Below, piece after piece: positions 47,128 through 56,825 of a DNA stretch of 64,000 nt. The position numbers and the translations under genes are program-made. The notes below the pieces were generated by a model, which worked only from the letters and a program-made list of their open reading frames with translations, was not told the origin of the DNA and ran no database searches. The stretch comes from Pseudovibrio sp. M1P-2-3 (GTDB taxonomy: Bacteria; Pseudomonadota; Alphaproteobacteria; Rhizobiales; Stappiaceae): the NCBI RefSeq assembly GCF_031501865.1, contig NZ_JARRCW010000001.1, positions 4,477,001 through 4,541,000 on the forward strand, given 5' to 3'. Each line of letters starts with the position of its first letter. The stretch's first letter is position 1.

Positions 47128-48114
47128 TTAGAGCATTGAAGGCAGAACGCGGTCCGGTGGACAGTGTCCATCCATAAAGGCTTTGATGTTTATGATAACT
47201 TTCTCGCCCATATCCACACGCCCCTCTAGTGTGGAAGACCCCATATGTGGAAGAAGGACCACCTTTTTGGAGGCAATCAAACGGGGATTAATGGCAGGTT
47301 CGCGCTCGAAAACATCCAAAGCGGCCCCACCAAGTTCCCCTGCTTCAATTTGACGAATGAGAGCGTTTTCATCGACGATTTCACCACGTGCTGTATTCAC
47401 CACATAAGCGTCAGGCTTCATCAACTTCAGGCGGCGGGCTGATAAGAGGTGGTAAGTTGCAGGTGTGTGGGGACAGTGAATGGAGACAACATCCATGCGG
47501 GCAAGCATTTGATCAAGGCTTTCCCAATAGGTTGCTTCCACTTCTTCTTCAATCTCAACCTGTTCACGAATGCGGTTGTGATAGTGAATGGACATGCCAA
47601 AGGCTTTTGCGCGGCGTGCGACGGCTTGACCAATGCGCCCAAAGCCAATAATTCCGAGTCTCTTGCCCCAAATGCGTCTGCCAAGCATCCAGTTGGGAGC
47701 CCAGCCAGCCCAGTCGCCTTCCTCCAGCTTCTCAATGCCTTCCACAAGCCTGCGTGGAACAGCAAGAATGAGGGCCATTGTCATATCCGCTGTGTCCTCG
47801 GTCATAACACCAGCGGTATTTGTAACAGCTATTCCGCGGTTATTTGCCGAGACCACATCGATGTTATCGACACCATTGCCGAAGTTGGCGATTATTTTAA
47901 GGTCCGGGCCAGCTTGAGCGAGTACAGAGGCATCTATTCGGTCTGTAACAGTGGGAACCAAAACATCGGCAGTTTTAACAGCCTCAACAAGCTCCGCCTG
48001 GCTGAACGGCACATCGCTGTCGTTTAATCGCGTATCAAATAACTCACGCATACGTGTTTCAACTGCTTCAGGCAGCTTGCGTGTTACAACCACAACGGGC
48101 TTTTTCTTGGGCAT
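47128..48114 (-). CDS. D-2-hydroxyacid dehydrogenase (glyoxylate/hydroxypyruvate reductase type)
   Basis: A 328-residue NAD(P)-dependent enzyme of the D-isomer 2-hydroxyacid dehydrogenase family. GNGVDNIDV marks the substrate domain, LGIIGFGRIGQAVARRAKAFGM the cofactor fold, and NTARGEIVDENAL the active-site Arg region. LLPHMGSSTLEGRVDMG holds the catalytic His. Relatives act as glyoxylate or hydroxypyruvate reductase (GhrB-like); I cannot settle the substrate. GGCGGGAAAC precedes the ATG. It is divergent from an SH3-domain gene, a common pair in Hyphomicrobiales. Confidence 0.9.
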   Translation of the reverse strand: MPKKKPVVVVTRKLPEAVETRMRELFDTRLNDSDVPFSQAELVEAVKTADVLVPTVTDRIDASVLAQAGPDLKIIANFGNGVDNIDVVSANNRGIAVTNTAGVMTEDTADMTMALILAVPRRLVEGIEKLEEGDWAGWAPNWMLGRRIWGKRLGIIGFGRIGQAVARRAKAFGMSIHYHNRIREQVEIEEEVEATYWESLDQMLARMDVVSIHCPHTPATYHLLSARRLKLMKPDAYVVNTARGEIVDENALIRQIEAGELGGAALDVFEREPAINPRLIASKKVVLLPHMGSSTLEGRVDMGEKVIINIKAFMDGHCPPDRVLPSML

Positions 48115-48332
48115 GTTTCCCGCCTTCTAACGTTCCATTTAGGGTTAATATACCCTATGTTTTTCACCTCTGGAGGGGGTGGACAACTTAAGAATCTCCT
48201 TAAGCACCAAATAAGTGTTAAACAACTCTTGCCAAATCTTTTAGATCAAACAAGATGGTGTTTAACAAAGCCCCATTAAACGACGAGTTTTTGGCCCGTC
48301 TTTTAGACATAACCTAAATACGATTCTGCCCC

Positions 48333-48896
48333 ATGAAAAGATTCGAAACTACTATGGCAAAAAACAGTTTTCTCGCCCACAGAAATTTTTTAGGCGGACT
48401 AGCACTTATCACCTTTCTCTTGACTTTTAACGGCACTGCGTTTGCTCAGGCAGCTTCCATTGGAGCCTCCGGTTTGCCACTCCCAAGATATGTGAGTCTT
48501 AAGTCGGATCGTGTGAATGTTCGTGTTGGCCCAAGCCGAGAACATGATGTGGCTTGGACATTCGTTCGTGAACGCTTACCCGTTGAAATTATTCAAGAAT
48601 ACGACGAGTGGAGACGGATTAGAGACTGGGAGGGAAAGACCGGATGGGTCTTTAGAACACTACTTACCGGATATCGTTCGGCCTTAGTTAGCCCATGGGA
48701 AGGCTCTAGTGGTAACACGCCCTTACGCAAGAAGCCCGGACCCAATGAAAAGGTGGTTGCTGAATTGGAACCCTATGTTCTTATTGGGGTTTTGGAATGT
48801 AAGGACGGGTATTGCCGGGTGTCTGGAAAAGATTTTGAAGGTTGGGTGGATCAAACCCGTCTCTTTGGTGTTTATCCCGACGAAAATGTTGATTAA
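48333..48896 (+). CDS. Secreted SH3-domain protein (DUF1058-like)
   Basis: A 187-residue exported protein with a signal peptide (about residues 17-39, ending AFAQA). Two SH3b-like repeats follow: LKSDRVNVRVGPSREHDVAWTFVRERLPVEIIQEYDEWRRIRDWEGKTGWVFRTLLTG, then a second one with NEKVVAELEPYVLIGVLECKDGYCRVSGKDFEGWVDQTRLFGVYP. Such proteins are periplasmic and may bind peptidoglycan, but the function is not established. An ATG seven codons later is a possible start. A strong hairpin terminator follows directly. Confidence 0.85.
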   Translation: MKRFETTMAKNSFLAHRNFLGGLALITFLLTFNGTAFAQAASIGASGLPLPRYVSLKSDRVNVRVGPSREHDVAWTFVRERLPVEIIQEYDEWRRIRDWEGKTGWVFRTLLTGYRSALVSPWEGSSGNTPLRKKPGPNEKVVAELEPYVLIGVLECKDGYCRVSGKDFEGWVDQTRLFGVYPDENVD

Positions 48897-48902
48897 ACTA
48901 AG

Positions 48903-48931
48903 AAAAACTGCGGTTTAAGGCCGCAGTTTTT
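48903..48931. terminator. Bidirectional terminator between the SH3 gene and fabI
   Basis: AAAAACTGCGG (48903-48913) pairs perfectly with CCGCAGTTTTT (48921-48931) around TTTAAGG, giving A- and T-runs on both strands. Confidence 0.92.
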
Positions 48932-48949
48932 CTGATCTTTTGAAAGAAG

Positions 48950-49759
48950 TTAGCGCAGCTGATCAAAAGCTTTCAGCTGTGAAAGACGGGGCATTGAAAC
49001 AATATTGTAGCCCGAATCCACAAAATGGATTTCTCCGGTAACCCCACCAGACAAGCTGGACAGCAAATAAAGGCCTGAGCCTCCCAATTGCTCGGTGCTA
49101 ACTGTGTCTGCCAGTGGTGAGTTAACCTGTTGATAGTTGTACATCTGGCGAGAATCAGCAATCCCCGCACCGGCTAAGGTGCGTACTGGACCCGCTGACA
49201 TGGCATTGACGCGAATCCCCCGCTCACCATAATCCATCGCCAAATAACGGACAGAAGCTTCAAGTGCGGCTTTTGCAACGCCCATAACATTATAGTTAGG
49301 CATGACTCGTGTAGACCCACCATAGGTGAGTGTGAGCATGGACCCACCGTCAACCATCAGCTCGGCAGCACGCTTTGCAACTTCGGTAAAGGAGAAGCAG
49401 GATATCAACATGGTACGAGAGAAGTTCTCTCTGGTTGTGTCTGCGTAAAGGCCCTTTAGTTCACTCTTGTCTGAAAACGCAATCGCATGGACAAGGAAAT
49501 CAATAGAGCCCCATTTTTCCTTTAATATATTGAAGACATTATCGACGCTTTCCAGATCTTCCACGTCGCAAGGTATCAATGTGTCGCAACCAATGCTGTC
49601 CGCAAGGGGTTTTACACGGCGGCCAAAGGCTTCCCCTTGATAGGTGAAAGCCATTTCCGCACCCTGATCAGCAAGCGATTTGGCAATGCTCCAAGCAATG
49701 GAATGGTCGTTTGCGACACCCATTACAAGGCCACGCTTACCTTTCATCAAATCGCTCAT
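48950..49759 (-). CDS. fabI: Enoyl-[acyl-carrier-protein] reductase FabI (NADH)
   Basis: A 269-residue FabI, the target of triclosan in other bacteria, which makes the last reduction of each fatty-acid elongation cycle. MKGKRGLVMGVANDHSIAWSIAKSLADQGAEMAFTYQG is the SDR cofactor region. The catalytic Tyr-x6-Lys is in YNVMGVAKAALEASVRYLA, and AGPVRTLAGAGI follows. GGAGAATTACT precedes the ATG. It is the third gene of fabA-fabB-fabI, all on the minus strand. Confidence 0.96.
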   Translation of the reverse strand: MSDLMKGKRGLVMGVANDHSIAWSIAKSLADQGAEMAFTYQGEAFGRRVKPLADSIGCDTLIPCDVEDLESVDNVFNILKEKWGSIDFLVHAIAFSDKSELKGLYADTTRENFSRTMLISCFSFTEVAKRAAELMVDGGSMLTLTYGGSTRVMPNYNVMGVAKAALEASVRYLAMDYGERGIRVNAMSAGPVRTLAGAGIADSRQMYNYQQVNSPLADTVSTEQLGGSGLYLLSSLSGGVTGEIHFVDSGYNIVSMPRLSQLKAFDQLR

Positions 49760-49810
49760 AGTAATTCTCCTAGAGACAACGGTAGTGTTCCCATTTCCAT
49801 TTAATCTTGC

Positions 49811-51028
49811 TTAATCAGTGTAACGTTTGAAAACTACGGTTGCGTTGGTTCCACCAAAGCCAAAGCCATTGGAGAGAACGCAATTTAAACCAGCATTGTC
49901 AATCCGTTCGCGAACAATTGGCAAGTCGGAGAATTCTGGGTCAATTTCCTCAATATGGGCGGAAGAAGCAATGAAGTCCCCTTGCATCATGAGAAGAGAG
50001 TAGATTGCCTCATGAACACCAGCAGCCCCTAGAGAGTGACCGGAAAGGGATTTTGTTGCAGAAATTTTAGGGACTTTATCTCCAAAGACTTCGCGAATCG
50101 CTTGGATTTCTTTCACGTCGCCAACTGGAGTGGATGTGGCATGTGGGTTGATGTAGTCCACTTCACAGTCCACAGTTTCAAGCGCCAACTTCATACAGCG
50201 TGCAGCACCCTCACCGCTTGGTGCAACCATGTCATGGCCGTCTGATGTGGCTCCATAGCCGACAACCTCACCATAAATGGTTGCTCCGCGTGCTTTGGCA
50301 TGCTCCAACTCTTCAAGAACCAGAATGCCGCCACCGCCTGCAATTACAAAGCCATCTCGGTTTTTATCGTAGGGACGCGATGCTGTCTCAGGAGTATCGT
50401 TATACTTGCTGGACATGGCGCCCATGGCATCAAACAGGTTGGATAGTGACCAGTGCAGATCTTCTCCGCCACCGGCAAAGACAATGTCCTGTTTGCCCCA
50501 CTGGATCAGCTCGGCTGCGTTTCCGATACAGATATTCGTTGTCGCACAAGCAGCTGAAATGGAGTAATTTACTCCATGAATTTTAAAGGGAGTTGCAAGG
50601 GTCGCCGAGTTGGTTGAGCTCATAGCCTTTGGAACGGCTGTTGGGCCAATGCGGCGTGGACCTTTTTCACGGGTGATGTCGGCAGCTTCTACGATTGCTT
50701 GGGTAGAGGGGCCACCTGATCCCACGATGAGACCTGTGCGATCGTTGGAAACGAGCTCCTCGGAAAGTCCAGCATCAACAATGGCTTGCTCCATGGCAAT
50801 ATAGGCCCAAGCGGACCCTTCGCCCATAAAGCGTGTCGTACGACGATCGAGCTTTTCAAAAGGGTCAAGAGTGGGTTGTCCGTGGACCTGACAGCGGAAT
50901 CCGAGCTCTGCGTACTTATCAGCGCGCACAATTCCCGATTTACCTTCACGCAGGCTTGCCTGAACTTCTTCAACATCGTTTCCTAGTGAGGAAACAATAC
51001 CCATACCGGTAACGACCACACGCCTCAT
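49811..51028 (-). CDS. fabB: 3-oxoacyl-[acyl-carrier-protein] synthase I
   Basis: A 405-residue condensing enzyme that extends unsaturated acyl chains. [22 protein letters not shown] begins it; the catalytic Cys is in [16 protein letters not shown], and the two histidines are in [13 protein letters not shown] and [18 protein letters not shown]. The ATG at 51028 has GGGAGTTCCTC upstream, so I prefer it to codons further up. With FabA it forms the anaerobic-type unsaturated fatty acid pathway. Confidence 0.96.
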   Translation of the reverse strand: MRRVVVTGMGIVSSLGNDVEEVQASLREGKSGIVRADKYAELGFRCQVHGQPTLDPFEKLDRRTTRFMGEGSAWAYIAMEQAIVDAGLSEELVSNDRTGLIVGSGGPSTQAIVEAADITREKGPRRIGPTAVPKAMSSTNSATLATPFKIHGVNYSISAACATTNICIGNAAELIQWGKQDIVFAGGGEDLHWSLSNLFDAMGAMSSKYNDTPETASRPYDKNRDGFVIAGGGGILVLEELEHAKARGATIYGEVVGYGATSDGHDMVAPSGEGAARCMKLALETVDCEVDYINPHATSTPVGDVKEIQAIREVFGDKVPKISATKSLSGHSLGAAGVHEAIYSLLMMQGDFIASSAHIEEIDPEFSDLPIVRERIDNAGLNCVLSNGFGFGGTNATVVFKRYTD

Positions 51029-51115
51029 GAGGAACTCCCGTGGTTGATTACGGAAAGTCACGTATGGTAACTTTCCTATAATTATCAGATATCTCTCAAG
51101 TTATCTTGAGTACTA

Positions 51116-51643
51116 TTATTTTGTTTCGGATGTGGCTTCTTCTTGGAAAAGCCCAACACGTAGATCTTTTGCAGTGAAGATTGTTTCTCCGTCTGCTTTT
51201 ACCCAGCCATCAGCAATTGCAAGTTTCAGGCGCGAACGCATAACGCGTTTCATGTCTACACCAAACTCCAGCTTTTTGACGGAGGGAGTAACCATTCCTG
51301 TGAACTTAACTTCGCCTGAAGAAAGGGCACGACCTTTACCCGGCTCACCTAGCCACCCAAGGTAGAAGCCTGTCATTTGCCATAGAGCGTCAAGGCCCAG
51401 ACAACCAGGCATTACCGGGTCACCAATGAAATGGCATTCGAAGAACCAAAGGTCAGGCTTGATCTCGAATTCGGAACGCATGTGACCTTTTCCGTACTCA
51501 CCACCTTCTTCGGAAATCTGGGTGATACGGTCAAACATGAGCATGGGGGGGACTGGAAGCTGGGCGTTTCCCTGTCCGAAGAGTTCGCCGCGACCGCAGG
51601 CTAGGAGATCTTCATAATCATAACTTGAACGCTGTTCGTGCAT
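51116..51643 (-). CDS. fabA: 3-hydroxydecanoyl-[acyl-carrier-protein] dehydratase
   Basis: A 175-residue dehydratase/isomerase that introduces the cis double bond at the C10 stage. [30 protein letters not shown] contains the active-site His and Asp. The length matches E. coli FabA (172). The ATG at 51643 gives the standard N-terminus ([17 protein letters not shown]); the open frame upstream lacks similarity. It heads the fabA-fabB-fabI cluster; irr is divergent 0.35 kb away. Confidence 0.96.
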   Translation of the reverse strand: MHEQRSSYDYEDLLACGRGELFGQGNAQLPVPPMLMFDRITQISEEGGEYGKGHMRSEFEIKPDLWFFECHFIGDPVMPGCLGLDALWQMTGFYLGWLGEPGKGRALSSGEVKFTGMVTPSVKKLEFGVDMKRVMRSRLKLAIADGWVKADGETIFTAKDLRVGLFQEEATSETK

Positions 51644-51996
51644 TCTTTTTCCGCAAAGTTTTACACCATCATGACTTGGCAACAATAGTGAGCAGTTACA
51701 AAACCATGAGATGTTTGATTTCAATTATAAACTGTCGAGCAACTCCTATCACATGCTGTAACATACTGAAAGGGTCTCGCTAGCGGCAGGTGTTTAACGA
51801 GTAGTTCTGAAGGTGTTTAAGTATTGTTGCTATGTCAGCTTTAAGGGGATTTGATGATTTTTCATGCGTAAGTTAAACTGGTCGCAGAAGCGGGCCTCTT
51901 TGAGTTTTCCTATGAACTAAGAGAAAGAATTATACAATCTGGTTATAATTGTTTATGATAATGCTTCTTAGAAGCAATGAATATGTGAAGGTATTG
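51644..51996. promoter_or_regulatory. Divergent fabA-irr control region with two palindromes
   Basis: In this 353-base gap AATTATA (51928-51934) is mirrored by TATAATT (51944-51950), 23 bases in all. GCTTCTTAGAAGC (51963-51975) is a 13-base palindrome whose centre TTCTTAGAA resembles iron-control (ICE-type) elements. Both are within 70 bases of the irr start and may be sites for Irr or another Fur-family protein. No gene is called here. Confidence 0.4.
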
Positions 51997-52428
51997 ATGG
52001 GTATCGTCGGCGAGGTCCTAGGTCAGGGTGTAAAAGATAAGCTAAGACATGCTGGTTTAAGGCCAACAAACCAACGTGTTGCGCTCGCTAACCTTCTGTT
52101 TGGGCAGGGAAATCGTCATATTTCCGCTGAGGAGCTTCACGAAGAGGCAATGGTTGCGAGTGTACCGGTCTCTCTTGCAACGGTTTATAATACACTGCAC
52201 CAGTTCACAGAAGTAGGACTTTTGCGGGAAGTGGCTGTTGAAGGCACCAAGACCTATTTCGACACCAATACAACAGACCACCATCACTTCTTTTTTGAAG
52301 AAGAAAACCGCGTTGTTGATATACCTGTAAGTGGCCTGCAATTGGATAATATACCAGAACCACCTGAGGGTATGGAGATTTCCCGAGTTGAAATCGTCGT
52401 ACGGGTCCGCAAAAAACTCGTGAGTTAA
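51997..52428 (+). CDS. irr: Iron response regulator Irr (Fur family)
   Basis: A 143-residue Fur-family protein. The winged-helix part is LRHAGLRPTNQRVALANLLFGQGNRHISAEELHEEAM and LATVYNTLHQFTEVGLLREVAVEG. The DHHHFFFEEENRVVDI segment is the Irr signature: a histidine run that in Rhizobium and Bradyrhizobium relatives takes part in heme sensing. It controls heme synthesis and iron uptake genes. I chose the ATG at 51997 with GAAGG upstream; in-frame codons to 51949 are possible. irr next to fabA is typical for Hyphomicrobiales. The N-terminal heme regulatory motif of Bradyrhizobium Irr is absent. Confidence 0.88.
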   Translation: MGIVGEVLGQGVKDKLRHAGLRPTNQRVALANLLFGQGNRHISAEELHEEAMVASVPVSLATVYNTLHQFTEVGLLREVAVEGTKTYFDTNTTDHHHFFFEEENRVVDIPVSGLQLDNIPEPPEGMEISRVEIVVRVRKKLVS

Positions 52429-52470
52429 CTGCACGGGTTTTTGGTCCCAAGCTAAACGATTCATTTCAAA

Positions 52471-53202
52471 TCAGAGATTGATCTGCTTTTCCTTGCTTTT
52501 GCATTGGTCAAAGATAATGCAGCGATGGCATTCGGGCTTTCGGGCTTTGCAAATATAGCGCCCGTGCAGGATCAACCAGTGATGAGAATCGCGTATAAAC
52601 TCTTTTGGTAGAATTTTCGCAAGCTTCTCCTCAACCTCCAGCGGAGTTTTTCCCGGAGCAAGACCAAGGCGGTTTCCCAGCCTGAAGAGATGCGTATCTA
52701 CGGCAATGGTAGGCTGACCAAAAGCTATATTGAGCACCACATTTGCTGTTTTTCTTCCCACGCCCGGTAAAGCTTCCAGTTCTTCACGGGTTTGAGGCAC
52801 TTTACCATCATGCTTGTCGATGAGCTGTTGGCACAACAGGTACACATTCTTCGCCTTTGTTTTGTAAAGGCCAATGGTGCGAATTTCTTCCCTGATACGA
52901 TCCAGCCCAAGAGCCAGCATTTTCTCGGGAGTATCTGCCATTTGGAAGAGAAATTTTGTCGCTTTGTTAACACCAACATCAGTTGCTTGAGCGGATAAAA
53001 CAACCGCGACCAACAAAGTGAACTCATTGGTGTGGTCCAACTCCCCTTTAGGCTCTGGGTTATAACGTTGAAAAACCTCAAATAACTCCTGTATTTCCTG
53101 CTTTGAATAACGGGAGCGGCGCACGGGCTTACGCTTTGCCTTCGTACCTGCTGTATTTAGAGCTTTTTTAGTCTGAGGCTGGATGATCTTTTGGTCAGTC
53201 AT
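52471..53202 (-). CDS. nth: Endonuclease III
   Basis: A 243-residue DNA glycosylase/AP lyase for oxidised pyrimidines. Visible are the helix-hairpin-helix LEALPGVGRKTANVVLNIAFGQPTIAVDTHLFRLGNRL with catalytic Lys and Asp, and the [4Fe-4S] ligands CKARKPECHRCIIFDQC (C-x6-C-x2-C-x5-C). A Lys/Arg-rich N-terminal extension is present. I chose the ATG at 53202. The ATG at 53220 would overlap the start of the divergent DUF2244 gene. Confidence 0.95.
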   Translation of the reverse strand: MTDQKIIQPQTKKALNTAGTKAKRKPVRRSRYSKQEIQELFEVFQRYNPEPKGELDHTNEFTLLVAVVLSAQATDVGVNKATKFLFQMADTPEKMLALGLDRIREEIRTIGLYKTKAKNVYLLCQQLIDKHDGKVPQTREELEALPGVGRKTANVVLNIAFGQPTIAVDTHLFRLGNRLGLAPGKTPLEVEEKLAKILPKEFIRDSHHWLILHGRYICKARKPECHRCIIFDQCKSKEKQINL

Positions 53203-53218
53203 AGGATCTATATAGTTC

Positions 53219-53773
53219 ATGTCCCCTAGCCGCCGCAATGAATCTGAGCAGGTAAGTGTAGAATTCCCTCAAAATAGTGAGACTGACTTTCCCGTGTTCT
53301 TTAGAGCTGTTCTGACGCCCTATCGGTCCCTGACTAAAACGGGAACCAGAATAGTGTTGGGAATTTTTGGAGGAGTTTTTACGGCTGTCTCCATAGCCTT
53401 CTATTTTATGGGTGCTTGGCTCATCTCATTGTTTTTATTAGCTATACCAATATTGCTAGGGTTTTGTTTCAGAAGAAACAACCTTGACGCCAAGGTATAT
53501 GAAGAGGTCTCGGTATCCGCCCTTGAAGTTGTGGTAAAGCATGTCGCACTCAGGCGGAAGGTCTGTGAGTTCCGGTGTAACCCCTATTATGCCCGTCTGG
53601 AGAAAACAGAGGATACGGATGTAGAAATATCGCAGATTTTTCTGTTTGCCAGAGGACGGCGGGTGGAAATCGGGTGCTTCTTAAACCCTGCGGATCGCAG
53701 TTCTTTTTACCGCTCGTTTTCATTGGCATTACTTCAGGCGGTTCAAAATAACAGGGGCTACCCGTTAAACTAG
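53219..53773 (+). CDS. DUF2244 membrane protein
   Basis: A 184-residue inner-membrane protein with two helices (about residues 44-66 and 70-85) after FRAVLTPYRSLTKTG, the DUF2244 opening. The C-terminal half is cytoplasmic-looking and includes ARLEKTEDTDVEISQIFLFARGRRVEIGCFLNPADR. Function is unknown. It is divergent from nth, a pairing kept in many alphaproteobacteria. The ribosome site is weak. Confidence 0.87.
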   Translation: MSPSRRNESEQVSVEFPQNSETDFPVFFRAVLTPYRSLTKTGTRIVLGIFGGVFTAVSIAFYFMGAWLISLFLLAIPILLGFCFRRNNLDAKVYEEVSVSALEVVVKHVALRRKVCEFRCNPYYARLEKTEDTDVEISQIFLFARGRRVEIGCFLNPADRSSFYRSFSLALLQAVQNNRGYPLN

Positions 53774-53868
53774 TATTTGGTGTGCAGCTCGGTTATCGGG
53801 TCGTCTTCATTTTGTAATACTGGTAGGAGTTCATCACGAAATTTTTAAAAGAGGATAAGGGTGAAACC

Positions 53869-54768
53869 ATGATTAATCTTGGTCAGGCTCTTAAAAAGTC
53901 TAAGCGTTTACATTCTGAAGAAGCTTTTGCGGACTATCGGGTCATTCAGGATACGCTTAAATCCATTAGTGACAGCTGGCGTGAGCAGCCATCGCTAGAA
54001 AGCCTTGCTCATCAGGTGGGTCTTCAGCCCATTCAGTTACAGCGGGTGTTTTCTCGGTGGGCAGGAATAACGCCCAAACAGTTTCTGCAGGCCATTACTT
54101 TGGACCATGCAAGGCAACTCCTAAAAGACTCCGCTTCTGTCTTTGAAACCTCCTATGAGCTGGGCTTATCAGGTCCTGCCCGATTGCATGATTTGTTTGT
54201 AACCCATGAGGCTATGACACCGGGCGAATATCGCCGCCGGGGAGAAGGTGTACAAATCTCCTATGGCTTTCACCAAAGTCCGTTTGGGAAAGCTCTCATA
54301 ATGGCGACAGACAAAGGGCTTGCAGGGCTGGCCTTTGCTGATGATGGTGATGAACAGCAAGTGCTGGAAGATATGTGCCGCCGGTGGCCTGCCGCCCGGT
54401 TTATTCAAAACCCCAGCGTGACAGAGCCTTATATTCTACGTGTTTTCGATCCTGATCAATGGACGAGTGATAACCCCCTCAAACTGGTGTTTATCGGATC
54501 TGACTTTGAAATCCGTGTTTGGGAAACACTTCTTAAAATCCCTATGGGAGCTGCGACGACGTATTCTGACATTGCTGAAAGGGTCGGTAGCCCGAGAGCA
54601 TCGCGAGCCGTGGGAACTGCGGTTGGGAAGAACCCGCTTGCTTTTGTTGTTCCCTGTCATCGCGTTTTGGGAAAAAGTGGCAAGCTCTGTGGCTACCACT
54701 GGGGTCTAACCCGCAAAAAAGCAATTATGGGATGGGAAATGGGGTTTGCACTCAATCAAGAGGGCTAG
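53869..54768 (+). CDS. AraC-type HTH plus O6-methylguanine-DNA methyltransferase (Ada-like)
   Basis: A 299-residue protein with an AraC-family DNA-binding part (SLESLAHQVGLQPIQLQRVFSRWAGITPKQFLQAITLDHARQLL, about residues 43-86) followed by an Ogt domain. That domain has MGAATTYSDIAERVGSPRASRAVGTAVGKNP and the active-site PCHRVLGKSGKLCGYHWG. It repairs O6-methylguanine by taking the methyl group on its cysteine. The Ada N-terminal zinc domain, which takes phosphotriester methyl groups and switches on transcription in E. coli, is missing. Self-activation by that route is therefore unlikely. GAGGATAAGGG precedes the ATG. Confidence 0.92.
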   Translation: MINLGQALKKSKRLHSEEAFADYRVIQDTLKSISDSWREQPSLESLAHQVGLQPIQLQRVFSRWAGITPKQFLQAITLDHARQLLKDSASVFETSYELGLSGPARLHDLFVTHEAMTPGEYRRRGEGVQISYGFHQSPFGKALIMATDKGLAGLAFADDGDEQQVLEDMCRRWPAARFIQNPSVTEPYILRVFDPDQWTSDNPLKLVFIGSDFEIRVWETLLKIPMGAATTYSDIAERVGSPRASRAVGTAVGKNPLAFVVPCHRVLGKSGKLCGYHWGLTRKKAIMGWEMGFALNQEG

Positions 54769-54792
54769 GCTTTAACCTCATGACCAACAAAA

Positions 54793-54821
54793 AGAGCGGA
54801 CAGTACTGCCCGCTCTGACGT
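54793..54821. terminator. Bidirectional terminator between the Ada-like gene and trpB
   Basis: AGAGCGG (54793-54799) pairs with CCGCTCT (54810-54816). On the minus strand TTTTTGTTGG follows the hairpin, giving a strong terminator directly after trpB; on the plus strand GACGTTTT follows. Confidence 0.88.
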
Positions 54822-54836
54822 TTTAAAATCAAAGAA

Positions 54837-56051
54837 TTAGAGGTCGAATCCGAGCATTTTACCGACGGTGAAGACGTCTTTGTCACCGCGCCCACACAGG
54901 TTCATGACAATAATCTGGTCTTTATCCATTTGTGGAGCCAGTTTTACCACTTGGGCCAATGCATGGCTTGGTTCTAGTGCCGGAATGATCCCCTCAACAC
55001 GGGTCAGCATTTGGAACGCATCAAGCGCTTCGGTATCGGTGGCCGTCACATACGTCACTCGACCTGTGTCTTTCAGCCATGAGTGCTCTGGACCAATGCC
55101 GGGATAATCCAGACCGGCGGAAATGGAGTGGCCTTCCAAAATCTGCCCATCATCATCTTGTAGCAGGTAAGTCCGGTTTCCATGTAGAACGCCGGGTTTT
55201 CCGGCTGTCAAAGATGCACAATGCTCGTCACCTTCCAGCCCGCGACCACCTGCTTCAACACCGTAGATTTTTACAGATTTGTCATCAAGGAATGGATGGA
55301 ACAGGCCGATGGCATTGGAACCACCTCCAACGGCTGCCACAAGTGCGTCCGGCAGGCGTCCTTCCATTTCCATCATCTGCTTTTTGGTTTCGTCCCCAAT
55401 AACAGATTGGAAGTCACGGACCATTTCCGGATATGGGTGCGGGCCTGCGGCGGTTCCGATCAGGTAGTAGGTATCTTCAACATTTGTCACCCAGTCTCTC
55501 AGCGCTTCGTTCATAGCGTCTTTGAGAGTTCCTGCACCTGCGGTTACCGGAACAATTTCGGCGCCCAGAAGCTTCATTCTGAAAACATTTGGCTTTTGGC
55601 GCTCTACATCTGTTGCCCCCATGTAAACAACACATGGCAAACCAAAACGGGCACAGACTGTGGCTGTGGCAACACCGTGCTGCCCTGCGCCGGTTTCAGC
55701 AATGATGCGCTTTTTGCCCATGCGCTTTGCCAGAAGGATCTGCCCCAAACAATTGTTAATTTTGTGGGAGCCTGTGTGGTTTAACTCATCACGCTTGAAG
55801 TAAACTTTCGCGCCGCCCAGCTCTTCCGTCAGGCGCTCTGCAAAATAAAGCGGGGATGGCCGACCAGTGTAATATTTATTGAGGTTCTTGACTTCATCCA
55901 GAAACGTCTCGTCGGCTTTTGCAGCACTATAAGCTTTTTCCAGATCGAGGATAAGAGGCATAAGTGTTTCGGCAACGAAACGACCGCCAAAATTACCGAA
56001 GTGACCACAATCATCTGGACCTGAGCGTAAGGTGTTTGGGGTTTGATTCAT
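54837..56051 (-). CDS. trpB: Tryptophan synthase beta chain
   Basis: A 404-residue PLP enzyme joining indole and serine. [18 protein letters not shown] begins the conserved part. The PLP lysine is in [47 protein letters not shown] and the phosphate-binding [17 protein letters not shown] follow, and LEPSHALAQ is near the end. All key residues are present. It lies 10 bases downstream of trpF. Unusually, a strong terminator follows it and no trpA is nearby. Confidence 0.97.
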   Translation of the reverse strand: MNQTPNTLRSGPDDCGHFGNFGGRFVAETLMPLILDLEKAYSAAKADETFLDEVKNLNKYYTGRPSPLYFAERLTEELGGAKVYFKRDELNHTGSHKINNCLGQILLAKRMGKKRIIAETGAGQHGVATATVCARFGLPCVVYMGATDVERQKPNVFRMKLLGAEIVPVTAGAGTLKDAMNEALRDWVTNVEDTYYLIGTAAGPHPYPEMVRDFQSVIGDETKKQMMEMEGRLPDALVAAVGGGSNAIGLFHPFLDDKSVKIYGVEAGGRGLEGDEHCASLTAGKPGVLHGNRTYLLQDDDGQILEGHSISAGLDYPGIGPEHSWLKDTGRVTYVTATDTEALDAFQMLTRVEGIIPALEPSHALAQVVKLAPQMDKDQIIVMNLCGRGDKDVFTVGKMLGFDL

Positions 56052-56061
56052 CGGATGGTCC

Positions 56062-56721
56062 TTAAACTTTCAGGTTAGCTTGCGTGGCTTCACGCACAAA
56101 CGTTTTAATCAACTCAATATCCTTTAGTCCTTTCTGGCTTTCAACACCAGAGGAGACATCGACCCCAAGAGCGCCTGATAGAACGAGGGCGTTTCGTACA
56201 TTTTCAGGGTTTAAGCCACCTGAAAGCATCCACGGTTTTTCAAGTTCAAGATTATTGAGAATATTCCAATCAAAGCTGACGCCGTTTCCACCGGGTAAGT
56301 CTGCATCTTTGGGTGGTTTGGCATCAAAAAGAAAACGGTCAATACTGTCTTCATAGCCCAGAGCCGAGTCAAGGTCACTTTTCTCAGCAATTCCGAAAGC
56401 TTTCATAACCGGAATATTGAAGAGCGCGCGCACTTCCTTTGCCCGCTCTTTTGTTTCCGAGCCATGAAGCTGGATCAGGTCGGGGGAGCAAGCTTCTACA
56501 ACTTGTTCCAGATCGCTATTTTCCATATTCACGGTCAGGGCAACAACTGTAGCCTTGCCCTTCACAAGGGCGGAGAGCTCTTTGGCCTTGCTGAGCGAAA
56601 TATGGCGTGGACTTTTGGGAAAAAACACAAAGCCGATCATATCCGCTCCAGCTTCAAGAGCAGCATTAACTGTAGCTTCATTTGATAGTCCGCAAATTTT
56701 TATGAGAGGCTTACTCACCAC
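56062..56721 (-). CDS. trpF: Phosphoribosylanthranilate isomerase
   Basis: A 219-residue TIM-barrel enzyme of tryptophan synthesis. [35 protein letters not shown] contains the catalytic Cys, and [36 protein letters not shown] and [24 protein letters not shown] are diagnostic. The start is GTG at 56721 (a second GTG follows directly). It is the first gene of trpFB here. No leader-peptide attenuator is evident upstream. Confidence 0.95.
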   Translation of the reverse strand: MVSKPLIKICGLSNEATVNAALEAGADMIGFVFFPKSPRHISLSKAKELSALVKGKATVVALTVNMENSDLEQVVEACSPDLIQLHGSETKERAKEVRALFNIPVMKAFGIAEKSDLDSALGYEDSIDRFLFDAKPPKDADLPGGNGVSFDWNILNNLELEKPWMLSGGLNPENVRNALVLSGALGVDVSSGVESQKGLKDIELIKTFVREATQANLKV

Positions 56722-56825
56722 ATTTAGACCTTGTTCTCACGTAAGTATCAACCGCATTTAAAGCAGAAAACGTAATCCAAGTCACCTCTCCTGGTGAGCA
56801 CTGAACTGATTACGAGACGGGTACA

